35,640 bases of DNA from Candidatus Poribacteria bacterium (GCA_022822085.1 JAJECK010000090.1:1-35640), one strand, 5' to 3'. Counted from the stretch's first letter, positions 16,243 to 23,779 are shown. Program-made: numbers and translations. Notes: generated from the letters alone by a model not told the origin.

Positions 16243-16439
16243 TATTCCCCCGTTCTTTGACGGTATCGCCGGGATTGGTCTTTGTCAACGCGGCGCATAC
16301 GTTTCAGCAGTTCTTGAGTGTCCGGTCTGTTGACATCTGGACGTTTGGGTGCGTTGTTATCGTCACCATCATCACCGGGTTCAAACGGTTTTACCGGTTT
16401 CTGTTTGCGTTCGGGATAATTGACAATTTGGTCTTTCAT
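16242..16439 (-). CDS. ubact: UBact, Pup-like ubiquitin-like modifier
   Basis: A 65-residue, very polar, probably disordered protein that ends in Arg-Thr-Gly-Glu. It fits UBact, the Gram-negative counterpart of Pup, which tags proteins for the proteasome. Shared features are a charged N-terminus, a Pro/Asp-rich middle (18-40) and the block R-P-D-x-x-x-L-L-K-R-M-R-x-V-D (38-52) leading to R-Y-R-Q-R-T-G-E (58-65). The final residue is an encoded Glu, so it should not need deamidation before ligation by PafA. The start is well supported by AAGGAGA 8 nt upstream. It lies between dop and prcB, the position of pup in actinobacteria, and its stop overlaps the prcB start. Confidence 0.93.
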   Translation of the reverse strand: MKDQIVNYPERKQKPVKPFEPGDDGDDNNAPKRPDVNRPDTQELLKRMRRVDKDQSRRYRQRTGE

Positions 16440-16501
16440 CAGAATTTCTCCTTAATTGGCTTTAATATAAGCAATTCTATACTTAACCTCATATATAAAG
16501 G

Positions 16502-18022
16502 TTAATTCAATCCAAGTTTTTCAACGAGAGTTTGTGGGTTTGGGGATAAGTCAAGAGCTTCATTATATTTTTGTGCAATTTCAGGATTCGCGAGTGAGTT
16601 CATATTAACTGTAACGGGTTTTCCTTTGATGTCAAATGTAATGCTATCCCACTGCACTGTTTTAACTGAGTCTTCAAACTTGTTGAGCGACCTGCCACGG
16701 AAATAAGCACGCGTGTCAAGTGGAGGCGTGTGTATAGCAGTCTGAACTTGTTCGTCTGATATAATCCGTTGCATCTGTAACCCGTAGAATAAACCATCTT
16801 CAAGGTTGATGTTGTGGTATTCCAAATCAATGCTTTGCAGCCACGGGTCATCCCATTCAATGCCCTCCGATTCGACAAATGTTTCCAGCAACCATTTTTT
16901 GGCAACCCAATCTATGCGATCTGTAAGCCCCATCGGATCATCTTCAAGAGCATTGAGCGTTTCCTCCCACTCCGTCAAGACCCAATCTGTCTCATCATTT
17001 TGATGTGCTAAATGTTTCTGTGCAAGTGCAAGATATTCACGTTGATGATCAATTGCGGTCATCATCTTGTCATCAGCTTTTTGAATCATCCAGCGATATG
17101 TCTGATCATGTGAAATAACTTTGATAGTATCAATCGGGTTTGCAATCGCGAATGATTTCGGAATTAGCCGTTGTTCAATTAGATCTATGACAAGTGCGGT
17201 AGTTCCAACTTTGAGTGCTGTTGCGTATTCGGACATATTTGCATCACCGACAATGCCGTGTAGTCTGCGGTATTTTGCAGGGTCAGCGTGTGGTTCGTCC
17301 CGGGTATTGACAATAGGACGTTTGTGCATCGTATCCACACTCGCTTCTACATGGAAGAAGTCGGCACGCTGCGTCAGTTGATAATGTCCCGGTGTTGCAA
17401 GTCCAGCTTCTGTTTCTATACCTATTTTACCTGCCCCCGCAAATATCTGTCGCGTAACAAAAAACGGCAGAATACAGGATTTAAGGTAATCGAAAGGCAC
17501 TTCGCGTGCCATGAGATAGTTATCGTGGCATCCGTAACTATGTCCATAAAAATCAGTATTGTTTTTGTATAGAAGGACACGTTGTCCCAGTTCTTCACTT
17601 CGTCTTTCTGCACATTCTTGAAGTATTCGTTCGCCTGCTTTGTCGTGCGCGACAAGGTCAAAAAGGTTTTGACATTCTGGCGTTGAATATTCGGGATGCG
17701 CATGATCATTATAAAGACGTGCACCGTTGATTAGAATACGGTCACTTTTGATCTCACGAAAGGAACGTCCTGGTTGATCGGCAAATCGTTCTTTGTCTTT
17801 TTTTTCTTCCTCAACTTCGTCTGGATGATTGTTTAGATGCTCCGCTCGAAACCCGCGTTCATCACGAAATGGGTCTTCACCATCATAATCCCATTGCGGT
17901 AAAAATTTGTGGTCACATCGATAATGCTTGATTAACTCTATGGATTCCTTAACAGGATCAATCTGTTCAGCATTCTCAAGCGTAATGCCGTATTCGGTTT
18001 CGATGCCAAATAGTCTATGCAT
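16502..18022 (-). CDS. dop: Dop, deamidase/depupylase-type enzyme
   Basis: Dop removes the modifier from tagged proteins and, where the modifier ends in Gln, also deamidates it. The 506 residues start with F-G-I-E-T-E-Y-G (5-12). The long segment after W-D-Y-D-G-E-D-P-F-R-D (44-54) to about residue 88 corresponds to the Dop-loop region that PafA lacks. The catalytic Asp106 is in N-G-A-R-L-Y-N-D-H-A-H-P-E-Y-S-T-P-E. Further shared blocks are K-N-N-T-D, S-Y-G-C-H-D-N-Y-L and F-V-T-R-Q-I-F-A-G-A-G. Since UBact here ends in Glu, its main role should be removal and recycling of UBact. It is the second gene of the operon, 63 nt after the ATPase gene. The ribosome binding site is weak. Confidence 0.92.
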   Translation of the reverse strand: MHRLFGIETEYGITLENAEQIDPVKESIELIKHYRCDHKFLPQWDYDGEDPFRDERGFRAEHLNNHPDEVEEEKKDKERFADQPGRSFREIKSDRILINGARLYNDHAHPEYSTPECQNLFDLVAHDKAGERILQECAERRSEELGQRVLLYKNNTDFYGHSYGCHDNYLMAREVPFDYLKSCILPFFVTRQIFAGAGKIGIETEAGLATPGHYQLTQRADFFHVEASVDTMHKRPIVNTRDEPHADPAKYRRLHGIVGDANMSEYATALKVGTTALVIDLIEQRLIPKSFAIANPIDTIKVISHDQTYRWMIQKADDKMMTAIDHQREYLALAQKHLAHQNDETDWVLTEWEETLNALEDDPMGLTDRIDWVAKKWLLETFVESEGIEWDDPWLQSIDLEYHNINLEDGLFYGLQMQRIISDEQVQTAIHTPPLDTRAYFRGRSLNKFEDSVKTVQWDSITFDIKGKPVTVNMNSLANPEIAQKYNEALDLSPNPQTLVEKLGLN

Positions 18023-18085
18023 TTTTGTGTCTTTCTGTGTTCTATAGTATTAGGACAAATGTGATATGCCACTGCAAAAATATGA

Positions 18086-19861
18086 CTAAATAACCGGACT
18101 CGGAGTTTTACGAGGTTCTCTCTTTTCAGACTGAATAGGTGTAACTTTGACGACGTTCACCGGATCGTAATCTAATAGTTTGAGCCAATCCTCTGTAGCT
18201 TCTGTCGGTGGAAAAATATCATTTTCGCTAAATTCTGCTTGGAGCGCGTCTAATAGGTCGTCTATGTTTATACCTGTATCTGTCCCAGGGGCTGCGATGG
18301 CCCGTTTCATGGCAGTTTCTTTTGCCCTTTGAACAATAGACTCAATAATTGCACCGCTACAGAGATGTCCACGGTAGAGAATGTCGCGTCTCCCACTGCG
18401 GAGAGCAACTTCAAGGAATCGGTTTTCAGTTGATTCGCGAAACATTTCATCAATGACTTGTGTAATTAAGTTGTCAACAACCTCTTTGTCTGCAATTTCC
18501 CCAGGTTCAGTTTCAATCGGAAGATCAGGCGTTAGGTAGATGCTGAATATATCTTTAGCAGCTTCCTTATTTGGACGTGTTACCTTTATTTTTCTATCAA
18601 TTCGTCCAGGACGGAGAATTGCCGGATCTATCAAGTCGGGACGGTTCGTCGCCAGAATAATGACGACCTCTTGTAGGGGTTCAATACCATCCATTTCCGC
18701 ACAGAACATCGGAACTAACGTGTTAGAAATGCTGTGTGATCTCATAGCACGCCGCGTACCCAAGATAGACTCTGCTTCATCAATAAAGACAAAGGCAAGT
18801 TTACCTTCATCCCGTTTTTCGCGTGCAGCCAAAAAGATTTCTCTGACTTTCCGTTCCGATTCACCAAGCCACATATTGAGAATTTCCGGGCCTTTAATAT
18901 GTAGGAAAGTGCCTTCAATCTCTTCTCCTGATTCTGTCTTAAGACGTTCTGTTAGGTTGTAAGCGGTGGCTTTTCCAATAAGGGTTTTACCACAACCTGG
19001 AGGTCCGTGAAGCAGAAACCCTTTCGGTACAGTGTACTGAAACTTCTTAAATAGTTCCGGATGCAAAATCGGTTGTTCAATTGTGTCCTTAATACGCTGG
19101 ATAGTTTCGTCAAGACCACCGACTTTTGCCCACGGAATTTCTGGCACTGCCTCAAGCGCATAGTCGTTCCGTTCTTTTGAAGCAATACGTTCAAGGGCAA
19201 CCCTTAAACTGGCATCAAGACGGACTTCGTCGCCTGATTTCAACTTCACATCTGCTAAATCTGCTGCCCGTTCTATGATAACAGATTGTAGACTCGGTTC
19301 AGAACCGACCCGAAGTCTGCCATCCGGAAGCACATCCGCAATTGTTGCGATTGGGCCCGATTCATTATAACCAAGATCACCTACTACTACGAACGCTTCG
19401 TTCAGGAGGACGCTAACTCCTTTTTTGAGATTTTCCCTTTCCAGTTGTGGGTCAACATTGGCATAGTATTCCGACCCACCAACGGTGACGCGCGCGGTAT
19501 CGTCTTCAGGGACTGCCAGGAGAGTTCCAATACGGTTCGCGGGTGCTGTCAGTTTTTCAATTTGCTCTTCCATCTCAGTGTGGATACGCATTGCTTCTTG
19601 TTCAATCGCCCGGACTCTTTGCCGGAACTCGCCTTCATCGTTGATGATTTGACGTCGTAATTCAATAAGCATGCGTCGTTTCTGGTCTTCCACCGGAGTA
19701 TCAGAGATAATTTGATGGATAAGGTGTAAAGAATAGCCGGAACTCAATTCTTCTTGTATATCCTCAACTTCATCAAGGTCCAACTCATCCTCGTCTTCAA
19801 AAAATAATTTGTGATCATCAGGGCCAATGCCAGCATTGTTTCGGTTCTTCTTATCGTACAT
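18086..19861 (-). CDS. arc: ARC/Mpa-type proteasomal AAA ATPase
   Basis: A hexameric unfoldase that should bind UBact-tagged proteins and feed them into the 20S core. I chose the ATG at 19861 (591 residues) because GAGGAG lies 9 nt upstream; an in-frame ATG 102 nt earlier has no such site. In order: an acidic N-terminus (14-40), a coiled coil (about 60-105) for modifier binding, two OB-type domains (about 108-235) and an AAA module with Walker A G-P-P-G-C-G-K-T (286-293), Walker B F-V-F-I-D-E (357-362), sensor A-T-N (404-406) and arginine finger R-P-G-R-I-D (417-422). The C-terminus ends S-P-V-I, without the Gln-Tyr-Leu tail by which Mpa docks on the core. It is the first gene of the operon. 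Confidence 0.93.
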   Translation of the reverse strand: MYDKKNRNNAGIGPDDHKLFFEDEDELDLDEVEDIQEELSSGYSLHLIHQIISDTPVEDQKRRMLIELRRQIINDEGEFRQRVRAIEQEAMRIHTEMEEQIEKLTAPANRIGTLLAVPEDDTARVTVGGSEYYANVDPQLERENLKKGVSVLLNEAFVVVGDLGYNESGPIATIADVLPDGRLRVGSEPSLQSVIIERAADLADVKLKSGDEVRLDASLRVALERIASKERNDYALEAVPEIPWAKVGGLDETIQRIKDTIEQPILHPELFKKFQYTVPKGFLLHGPPGCGKTLIGKATAYNLTERLKTESGEEIEGTFLHIKGPEILNMWLGESERKVREIFLAAREKRDEGKLAFVFIDEAESILGTRRAMRSHSISNTLVPMFCAEMDGIEPLQEVVIILATNRPDLIDPAILRPGRIDRKIKVTRPNKEAAKDIFSIYLTPDLPIETEPGEIADKEVVDNLITQVIDEMFRESTENRFLEVALRSGRRDILYRGHLCSGAIIESIVQRAKETAMKRAIAAPGTDTGINIDDLLDALQAEFSENDIFPPTEATEDWLKLLDYDPVNVVKVTPIQSEKREPRKTPSPVI

Positions 19862-20340
19862 TGTGAACGTCTCCTCAGACAGATAGGGTGACTTACGATA
19901 AAGTGTACCACATTTACAACTTAATATGCGAATTTTAATACATCTTAGCAAATTATTCAACAATTTTGTTTTTTATAGTTATTGTTTAAAGTTTGCTTAA
20001 TTGTGGCAATTGTCATTAGTTTATCATATTTCTTACAAAATCTGCAAGTTAAATAATGTGAGCTCGGTGTATGAGGGACAATTTGTAAAATTTCAGAGTT
20101 TTCAAAAGAAAAGGTATGAATGCTTGGAAGAAGAAAATAAGAAAGGAAGGTAGGAACCCGCAGCCAAAAGATAGGCATACCGTTCTTAGTCCCACCGCTT
20201 GCAGGGGGTTGGGGCGGGTTAGGCAATTGTAGGGTGAGTCTCTGTGCTCGCCATTTCTAATCTGTTTAAGTCAAGAGAAATAAAAAAAAGCAGATACCCA
20301 AAATGGATATCTGCTTGTGCGTTAGAAAGATAAATTAGCG
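19862..20340. other. Intergenic region upstream of the proteasome operon
   Basis: About 480 bp between the ATPase start and the Cys-rich gene at 20341. The part near 19970-20110 is AT-rich and probably holds the proteasome operon promoter, but no convincing -35/-10 pair stands out. The stretch 20190-20260 resembles dispersed repeat DNA (G-rich GGGGGTTGGGGCGGG). A terminator for the neighbouring gene is at its right end. No gene was seen. Confidence 0.5.
20281..20315 (-). terminator. Intrinsic terminator of the four-gene membrane cluster
   Basis: Read on the minus strand, AGCAGATATCC pairs with GGGTATCTGCT around a short loop, followed directly by a run of seven or more T (20282-20288). It begins about 25 nt after the stop at 20341 and is the clearest rho-independent terminator in the window. 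Confidence 0.85.
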
Positions 20341-21033
20341 TCAGTGTCCACTTGCATTTGGACAATAATCGCTGCTGTCCATGCAATCATCACAATTCGG
20401 CGACTGATCTATCAGATCACCAATGTCCATTGAAGGACGTTGAACTGCCCCTGATGGCACATTTGATGTCCCATTTCCACACTTCGTTTGAAAAACATAT
20501 AATGGTGTATATCCACTTATATAAGACCCACCATTACGAAATACAATTTCATAAACATACGTATGATCTCTTTTTGATGTCGTACACTTCCGGTAACCAG
20601 AACCGCAAACACCTAACTTTTTGTTTGGGCGGTAAGCGGAAACAATCCAAACATTTTTACCACAATATTGGGGCGCGTGCTTCTTGACCTGATCCGGTTG
20701 ACACGTATAATATTTCTTACCGCACCCCATAACATCTGTATCATCACTTATACCACATTTCTGCATGTGAGGTGATACGGGACTTAGCGATTCCTCATTA
20801 CATTCAGGACACGGGAATTTAGGCGTGTCGGTAGGGTATTGATAAGTGTGATAAACAGGGACGAGGTGATCTGTTTCGGAGGGTGAAGAATGGTTTCCGT
20901 TGTGGTTTGTTACAGCTGATGATGCATTCATCCAAGCAGTATAATAATCACCTTCTAAATTATATACTATCCACAACTGTTCATGGAAAAGACTTATCGC
21001 TTCTTTCATATATGAATTGGCACTGCGTTTCAT
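20341..21033 (-). CDS. Cys-rich protein of unknown function, possibly part of a split gene
   Basis: A protein of 230 residues from the ATG at 21033 (242 if the ATG at 21069 is used). It has a predicted helix at the N-terminus and a Cys-rich body with C-P-E-C, C-G-K-K-Y-Y-T-C and C-D-D-C pairs, which could bind zinc or form disulfides. I do not recognise the family. The 21033 start follows the TAG of the upstream gene by 2 nt. The same reading frame stays open for at least 16 more sensible codons (F-Y-K-Y-H-N-T-V and on) upstream of 21069, inside the neighbour. This suggests that the two were once one protein separated by a frameshift. It ends at a strong terminator. Confidence 0.55.
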   Translation of the reverse strand: MKRSANSYMKEAISLFHEQLWIVYNLEGDYYTAWMNASSAVTNHNGNHSSPSETDHLVPVYHTYQYPTDTPKFPCPECNEESLSPVSPHMQKCGISDDTDVMGCGKKYYTCQPDQVKKHAPQYCGKNVWIVSAYRPNKKLGVCGSGYRKCTTSKRDHTYVYEIVFRNGGSYISGYTPLYVFQTKCGNGTSNVPSGAVQRPSMDIGDLIDQSPNCDDCMDSSDYCPNASGH

Positions 21034-21035
21034 AT

Positions 21036-21377
21036 CTATCTGATTTTCAGTCCGACCTGCGATTTCCATAACTGTATTATGATATTTATAAAATCCGTTT
21101 GAAGTACATCGGATAAAGCGTTGATCCCCGCATCTCGTAACGCCGCGTCAACGTGTCCCCACTCATGTCGTAATAGCCACATCTGGGTGTTTAAGTTAGT
21201 TAAAACTGTTATCTTTATCCCTAAGTCCTCTTCAACATCTTCCATCGCCTTTTCGAGATTATCTGTTTCGGTACTGAGAGCTCCGGCGAATGCGAAAGTT
21301 GCAAGCGTTAGCAATACGAAGATTGCTAAGATAGCAGCACAGTGTTGTCCCAAACCTGAAAATTTGAATAATTTCAT
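21036..21377 (-). CDS. Small exported protein with HEWGH motif
   Basis: A 113-residue protein with an N-terminal signal or membrane segment (about 12-32, ending A-F-A-G-A). H-E-W-G-H, near residue 70, matches the zinc-metalloprotease pattern HExxH. It is too short for a complete known metalloprotease, and the third ligand may be encoded in the next frame. Its ATG overlaps the stop of the upstream gene as ATGA, so it is translated in the same operon. The last 20 codons look less natural than the alternative frame, as noted for the following gene. A metal-dependent role is possible but unproven. Confidence 0.55.
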   Translation of the reverse strand: MKLFKFSGLGQHCAAILAIFVLLTLATFAFAGALSTETDNLEKAMEDVEEDLGIKITVLTNLNTQMWLLRHEWGHVDAALRDAGINALSDVLQTDFINIIIQLWKSQVGLKIR

Positions 21378-22075
21378 TGACTGCCTCCTTGATTATTAAA
21401 GTTTGAGGGGATTAAATCCAATCTGTCTGCTGCTTTCGGTAATGAATCGCGATCTGCCCAATTTAACTTCCATAGATCATAGTGTCGCGCATCGGGCATC
21501 TGCCCCGTTTCTGCGAATTTGCCGCGTGCTTTATTTCGCGCGAGAAAATTATCCCTTATAATTTTTCTTGCTGCTCGGATTGCGGGCATTTTCGTTTCAG
21601 GATCATCGTCTGTAAATCCTTTGATGTCAAAATGGTCTATATATATATAGAGTGCCCTTGCAAGTTCATTGGCTCCCACGTCATCAGGTGGAAATGGCGG
21701 AATATACTTTGCACTCCAATGTCCACGATCTCTTGCTTGTGCACGCAATGCTGCAACTGGATGCGTATCTAACAACTTTTGGTGCGGATAAATCACTATT
21801 TCAGGCACAGTGCGGGGCGTTGGATTTTCTGGCACGTTTGCATGTTCTGCATGTGTACCTTCCTGCCAAGTGCCATCTGAATGATAATGTCCGTTGGGTT
21901 TGGTTGTTTGTTCTTTGTCAACGCGTTTCACAGGTTTTTGAGAAGGTTCTACGTCACCTCTGTAGACCCGTTTCGGTTCGGTGTCTGTATTCCGCATTAG
22001 CAAAACTGCGGATACGCCAACGAGCCCGATGATTAAAATGAGAGCACCAAACCCCCATATCATTTTTTTTCTCAT
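21374..22075 (-). CDS. Membrane-anchored protein of unknown function
   Basis: A 233-residue protein with a single N-terminal transmembrane segment (about 5-27), then a polar linker with a His-rich patch G-H-Y-H-S-D-G-T-W (about 62-70), then a soluble domain of about 120 residues. The bulk is probably periplasmic. No family is recognised. TAAGGAGA lies 7 nt upstream of the ATG. It is the second gene of the small cluster, 11 nt after the 111-residue gene, and overlaps the next start by 4 nt. Confidence 0.6.
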   Translation of the reverse strand: MRKKMIWGFGALILIIGLVGVSAVLLMRNTDTEPKRVYRGDVEPSQKPVKRVDKEQTTKPNGHYHSDGTWQEGTHAEHANVPENPTPRTVPEIVIYPHQKLLDTHPVAALRAQARDRGHWSAKYIPPFPPDDVGANELARALYIYIDHFDIKGFTDDDPETKMPAIRAARKIIRDNFLARNKARGKFAETGQMPDARHYDLWKLNWADRDSLPKAADRLDLIPSNFNNQGGSQ

Positions 22076-22086
22076 AAGATTTCTCC

Positions 22087-22422
22087 TTATTTATCAGTTA
22101 TCCCATATTCCGCTGCGTCCAGCGGGCAAGTTGTGTTAAAATTCGGAATCGATGGACAAATCGGTCTATCTTCACAGGGAATACATTCCACGCCTATCCG
22201 ATTCAGATCAGGACACTGAAAGAACGGTGCCTGTCCACCAGGGGGACACTCCGATATGATCCGGTGATTATCACAAACTGACGGACCTATCTGTGTCGCA
22301 TCAATCATTTTGATGGCACCAAACAACATTCCGCCGCCCATGAAAACAATCAGGCCTGTGGTAATAGCTGCTTTTTGCCATCGTCTCATTTTCGGTTGTA
22401 GTGTCCAAAATTTCGTTTTCAC
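22087..22422 (-). CDS. Small membrane-anchored Cys-rich protein
   Basis: I place the start at a GTG (22422) because GAAAGGAGGT, a near-perfect ribosome binding site, lies 8 nt upstream; this gives 111 residues. The in-frame ATG at 22551 would begin inside the upstream repeat and has no such site. A transmembrane segment covers about residues 18-38. The outside part has about eight Cys in pairs (C-D-N, C-P-P-G-G, C-P-D, C-I-P-C, C-P), suggesting disulfides. The function is unknown. It is the first gene of the four-gene set ending at 20341. Confidence 0.6.
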   Translation of the reverse strand: MKTKFWTLQPKMRRWQKAAITTGLIVFMGGGMLFGAIKMIDATQIGPSVCDNHRIISECPPGGQAPFFQCPDLNRIGVECIPCEDRPICPSIPNFNTTCPLDAAEYGITDK

Positions 22423-22490
22423 AATTATACACCTCCTTTCAAAATTTATCAAAATATAACTAAACAGCTCATGTAAAAAATGAGTGCTAA

Positions 22491-22602
22491 TAAAAACATT
22501 GTGAAATTTGCAGAAAAAGTGGAATCGGTGATTTTTATCTTGCTTTCTCATGCATGTGCAATCGCCTCTAAAACTGAGGCATGATTATTTCAAAATAGAA
22601 TG
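22491..22602 (-). repeat. 112-bp direct repeat, copy A, upstream of the membrane cluster
   Basis: Matches 23408-23519 with only about nine differences. It contains the palindrome GCCTCtaaaacTGAGGC (22564-22580) and, on the minus strand, TTGCAC-N16-GATAAA. It lies between the sigma-like gene and the start of the 111-residue gene. Confidence 0.9.
22534..22561 (-). promoter_or_regulatory. Candidate promoter for the four-gene membrane cluster
   Basis: On the minus strand, TTGCAC (22561-22556) and GATAAA (22539-22534) are separated by 16 nt and conserved exactly in the second repeat copy, while several bases between them differ. It would start transcription about 100 nt before the GTG at 22422. 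The small palindrome just upstream (22564-22580) could be an operator. Confidence 0.4.
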
Positions 22603-22647
22603 CCTCTACGCTTTGTTATAGGGATTATGAGTAAGCCGCTCTAAGTC

Positions 22648-23310
22648 CTATTCAATTAACCTGAATTTTTGGCACGCCTCGCGCAATTTTCGTTCTATAT
22701 TTCGTACTAACTGACTGATTCGCGGTGGGCTGAGTTTCAACATTTTAGCGATGTCACAATTTGACATATCCTCGCGAATGCAGGCGAAAACCTGTTGTTC
22801 ACGGTGAGTTAGTGTTTCAAGGAGTTGAGGTAGGACTTTCTCAAAATTAGCAACGGATATCTCCCAAACAAGTTCATCCACAAAACATTCCGCATTAGGA
22901 TCAGGGGCATTTAGAATAAGATCTATATCTTCCTCGTCTGCAACATTTAATACCTCGTTGGCATCTGAATTCATATAGGATTCAGGGCGTTCACGTACAT
23001 AGTGTTTGAGTTCTTTGTGCTTTGCATTTATCAAACTTCCGCAAATCTTTGGGCGTATGAAAGTTCCAAAACTTGCCCCACTTTTATGTGTAGGATTGAA
23101 CGCGGGTCCTTTTTTTGTGAGCGTTACGGAAGCAATTTGTATCAAATCGTCTCGAACCACGGGGATCGATGGCGGTTCATACGCTATACAGTTGGCACAC
23201 CGCCGTAAATCAGGTAAAAGACCGGTAATTGTTGCGTTGTTCGGTTGGAATTCACCCTCATGTGAGTAAGGTGGACATTTCGCATCTGTCAAGTGACATT
23301 TCAATTTCAT
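22648..23310 (-). CDS. Sigma-70 region 4-like transcription regulator
   Basis: A 220-residue protein with a C-terminal helix-turn-helix of the sigma region 4/LuxR-like type at about 165-215: L-T-H-R-E-Q-Q-V-F followed by I-A-K-M-L-K-L-S-P-P-R-I-S-Q-L-V. The N-terminus has Cys pairs (C5/C12 and C37/C40), perhaps a zinc site or redox sensor. A clear region 2 (core binding, -10 recognition) is not seen, so it may be an atypical sigma factor or a DNA-binding regulator. I chose the ATG at 23310, which follows GGGAGGG; the ATG at 23328 lies before that site. The gene is bracketed by both copies of the 112-bp repeat, so it may regulate itself and the membrane cluster. Confidence 0.65.
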   Translation of the reverse strand: MKLKCHLTDAKCPPYSHEGEFQPNNATITGLLPDLRRCANCIAYEPPSIPVVRDDLIQIASVTLTKKGPAFNPTHKSGASFGTFIRPKICGSLINAKHKELKHYVRERPESYMNSDANEVLNVADEEDIDLILNAPDPNAECFVDELVWEISVANFEKVLPQLLETLTHREQQVFACIREDMSNCDIAKMLKLSPPRISQLVRNIERKLREACQKFRLIE

Positions 23311-23407
23311 GAGATCCCTCCCTTTCAAAGCATTTGTCTCTTAACCTTATATCAACCTTAAATAGAAAAAGTTAATAGCAAATTGCAGATTTTTCTTCCA
23401 AATTTTC

Positions 23408-23519
23408 TAAAAACATTGTGAAATTTGAAGAAAAAGTGGAAATCGGTGATTTTATCTTGTTTTCTCGTTTATGTGCAATCGCCTCTAAAATTGAGGCATG
23501 ATTATTTCAAGATAGAATG
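23408..23519 (-). repeat. 112-bp direct repeat, copy B, upstream of the sigma-like gene
   Basis: Second copy of the 22491-22602 unit, in the same orientation. It holds the palindrome GCCTCtaaaatTGAGGC (23481-23497). It overlaps the tail of the frameshifted ECF remnant and lies about 100 nt before the sigma-like start. Confidence 0.9.
23451..23478 (-). promoter_or_regulatory. Candidate promoter for the sigma-like regulator
   Basis: TTGCAC (23478-23473), a 16-nt spacer and GATAAA (23456-23451) on the minus strand, the same as in copy A. Transcription would begin about 135 nt before the ATG at 23310. Confidence 0.4.
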
Positions 23520-23777
23520 ACCTCACACTTTTGGCAATGGCGAAGAGCCCTCCTCGAAACTTTCTGGTTTGCGAATTTTGTGTATCTGTTCCATCGCTTC
23601 AAGGAGTGTCCCTTGAACGAGGTCTTGGACATCCGTTGGGTTTCTGATTCCTCTTGTGTAAAAAAATCGTGCAATTCTGGGTCCATATTTTGAACAGAGA
23701 GCATCCCACGCAGTTTTGTCCCCAGATTGAAAAGATAGCACAAGTTCTGCATCGCTCTTATCTTTATCAGCGTTCAC
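23485..23777 (-). pseudogene. Frameshifted ECF sigma factor remnant
   Basis: From a GTG at 23777 the frame encodes a normal ECF region 2 start: D-A-E-L-V-L-S-F-Q-S-G-D, then W-D-A-L-C-S-K-Y-G, then D-V-Q-D-L-V-Q-G-T-L-L-E-A, to K-P-E-S-F. It then reads nonsense and stops at 23523. Shifting by one base just after K-P-E-S gives F-R-G-G-L-F-A-I-A-K-S-V, which is the expected ECF continuation (G-W-L-x-x-I-A). A single-base deletion therefore broke the gene. Region 4 is missing altogether: the restored frame runs into the 112-bp repeat and stops at 23485. The GTG has no well-placed ribosome binding site. Confidence 0.7.
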
Positions 23778-23779
23778 TA

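Noticed and set aside
19957-20226. Minus-strand 89-codon open frame upstream of the proteasome ATPase
   Set aside because: The composition is repeat-like, it has no ribosome binding site and it covers AT-rich leader DNA; probably non-coding.
22423-22551. N-terminal extension of the 111-residue protein
   Set aside because: It would be encoded by the 112-bp promoter repeat, and the strong GAAAGGAGGT site supports the GTG start at 22422.
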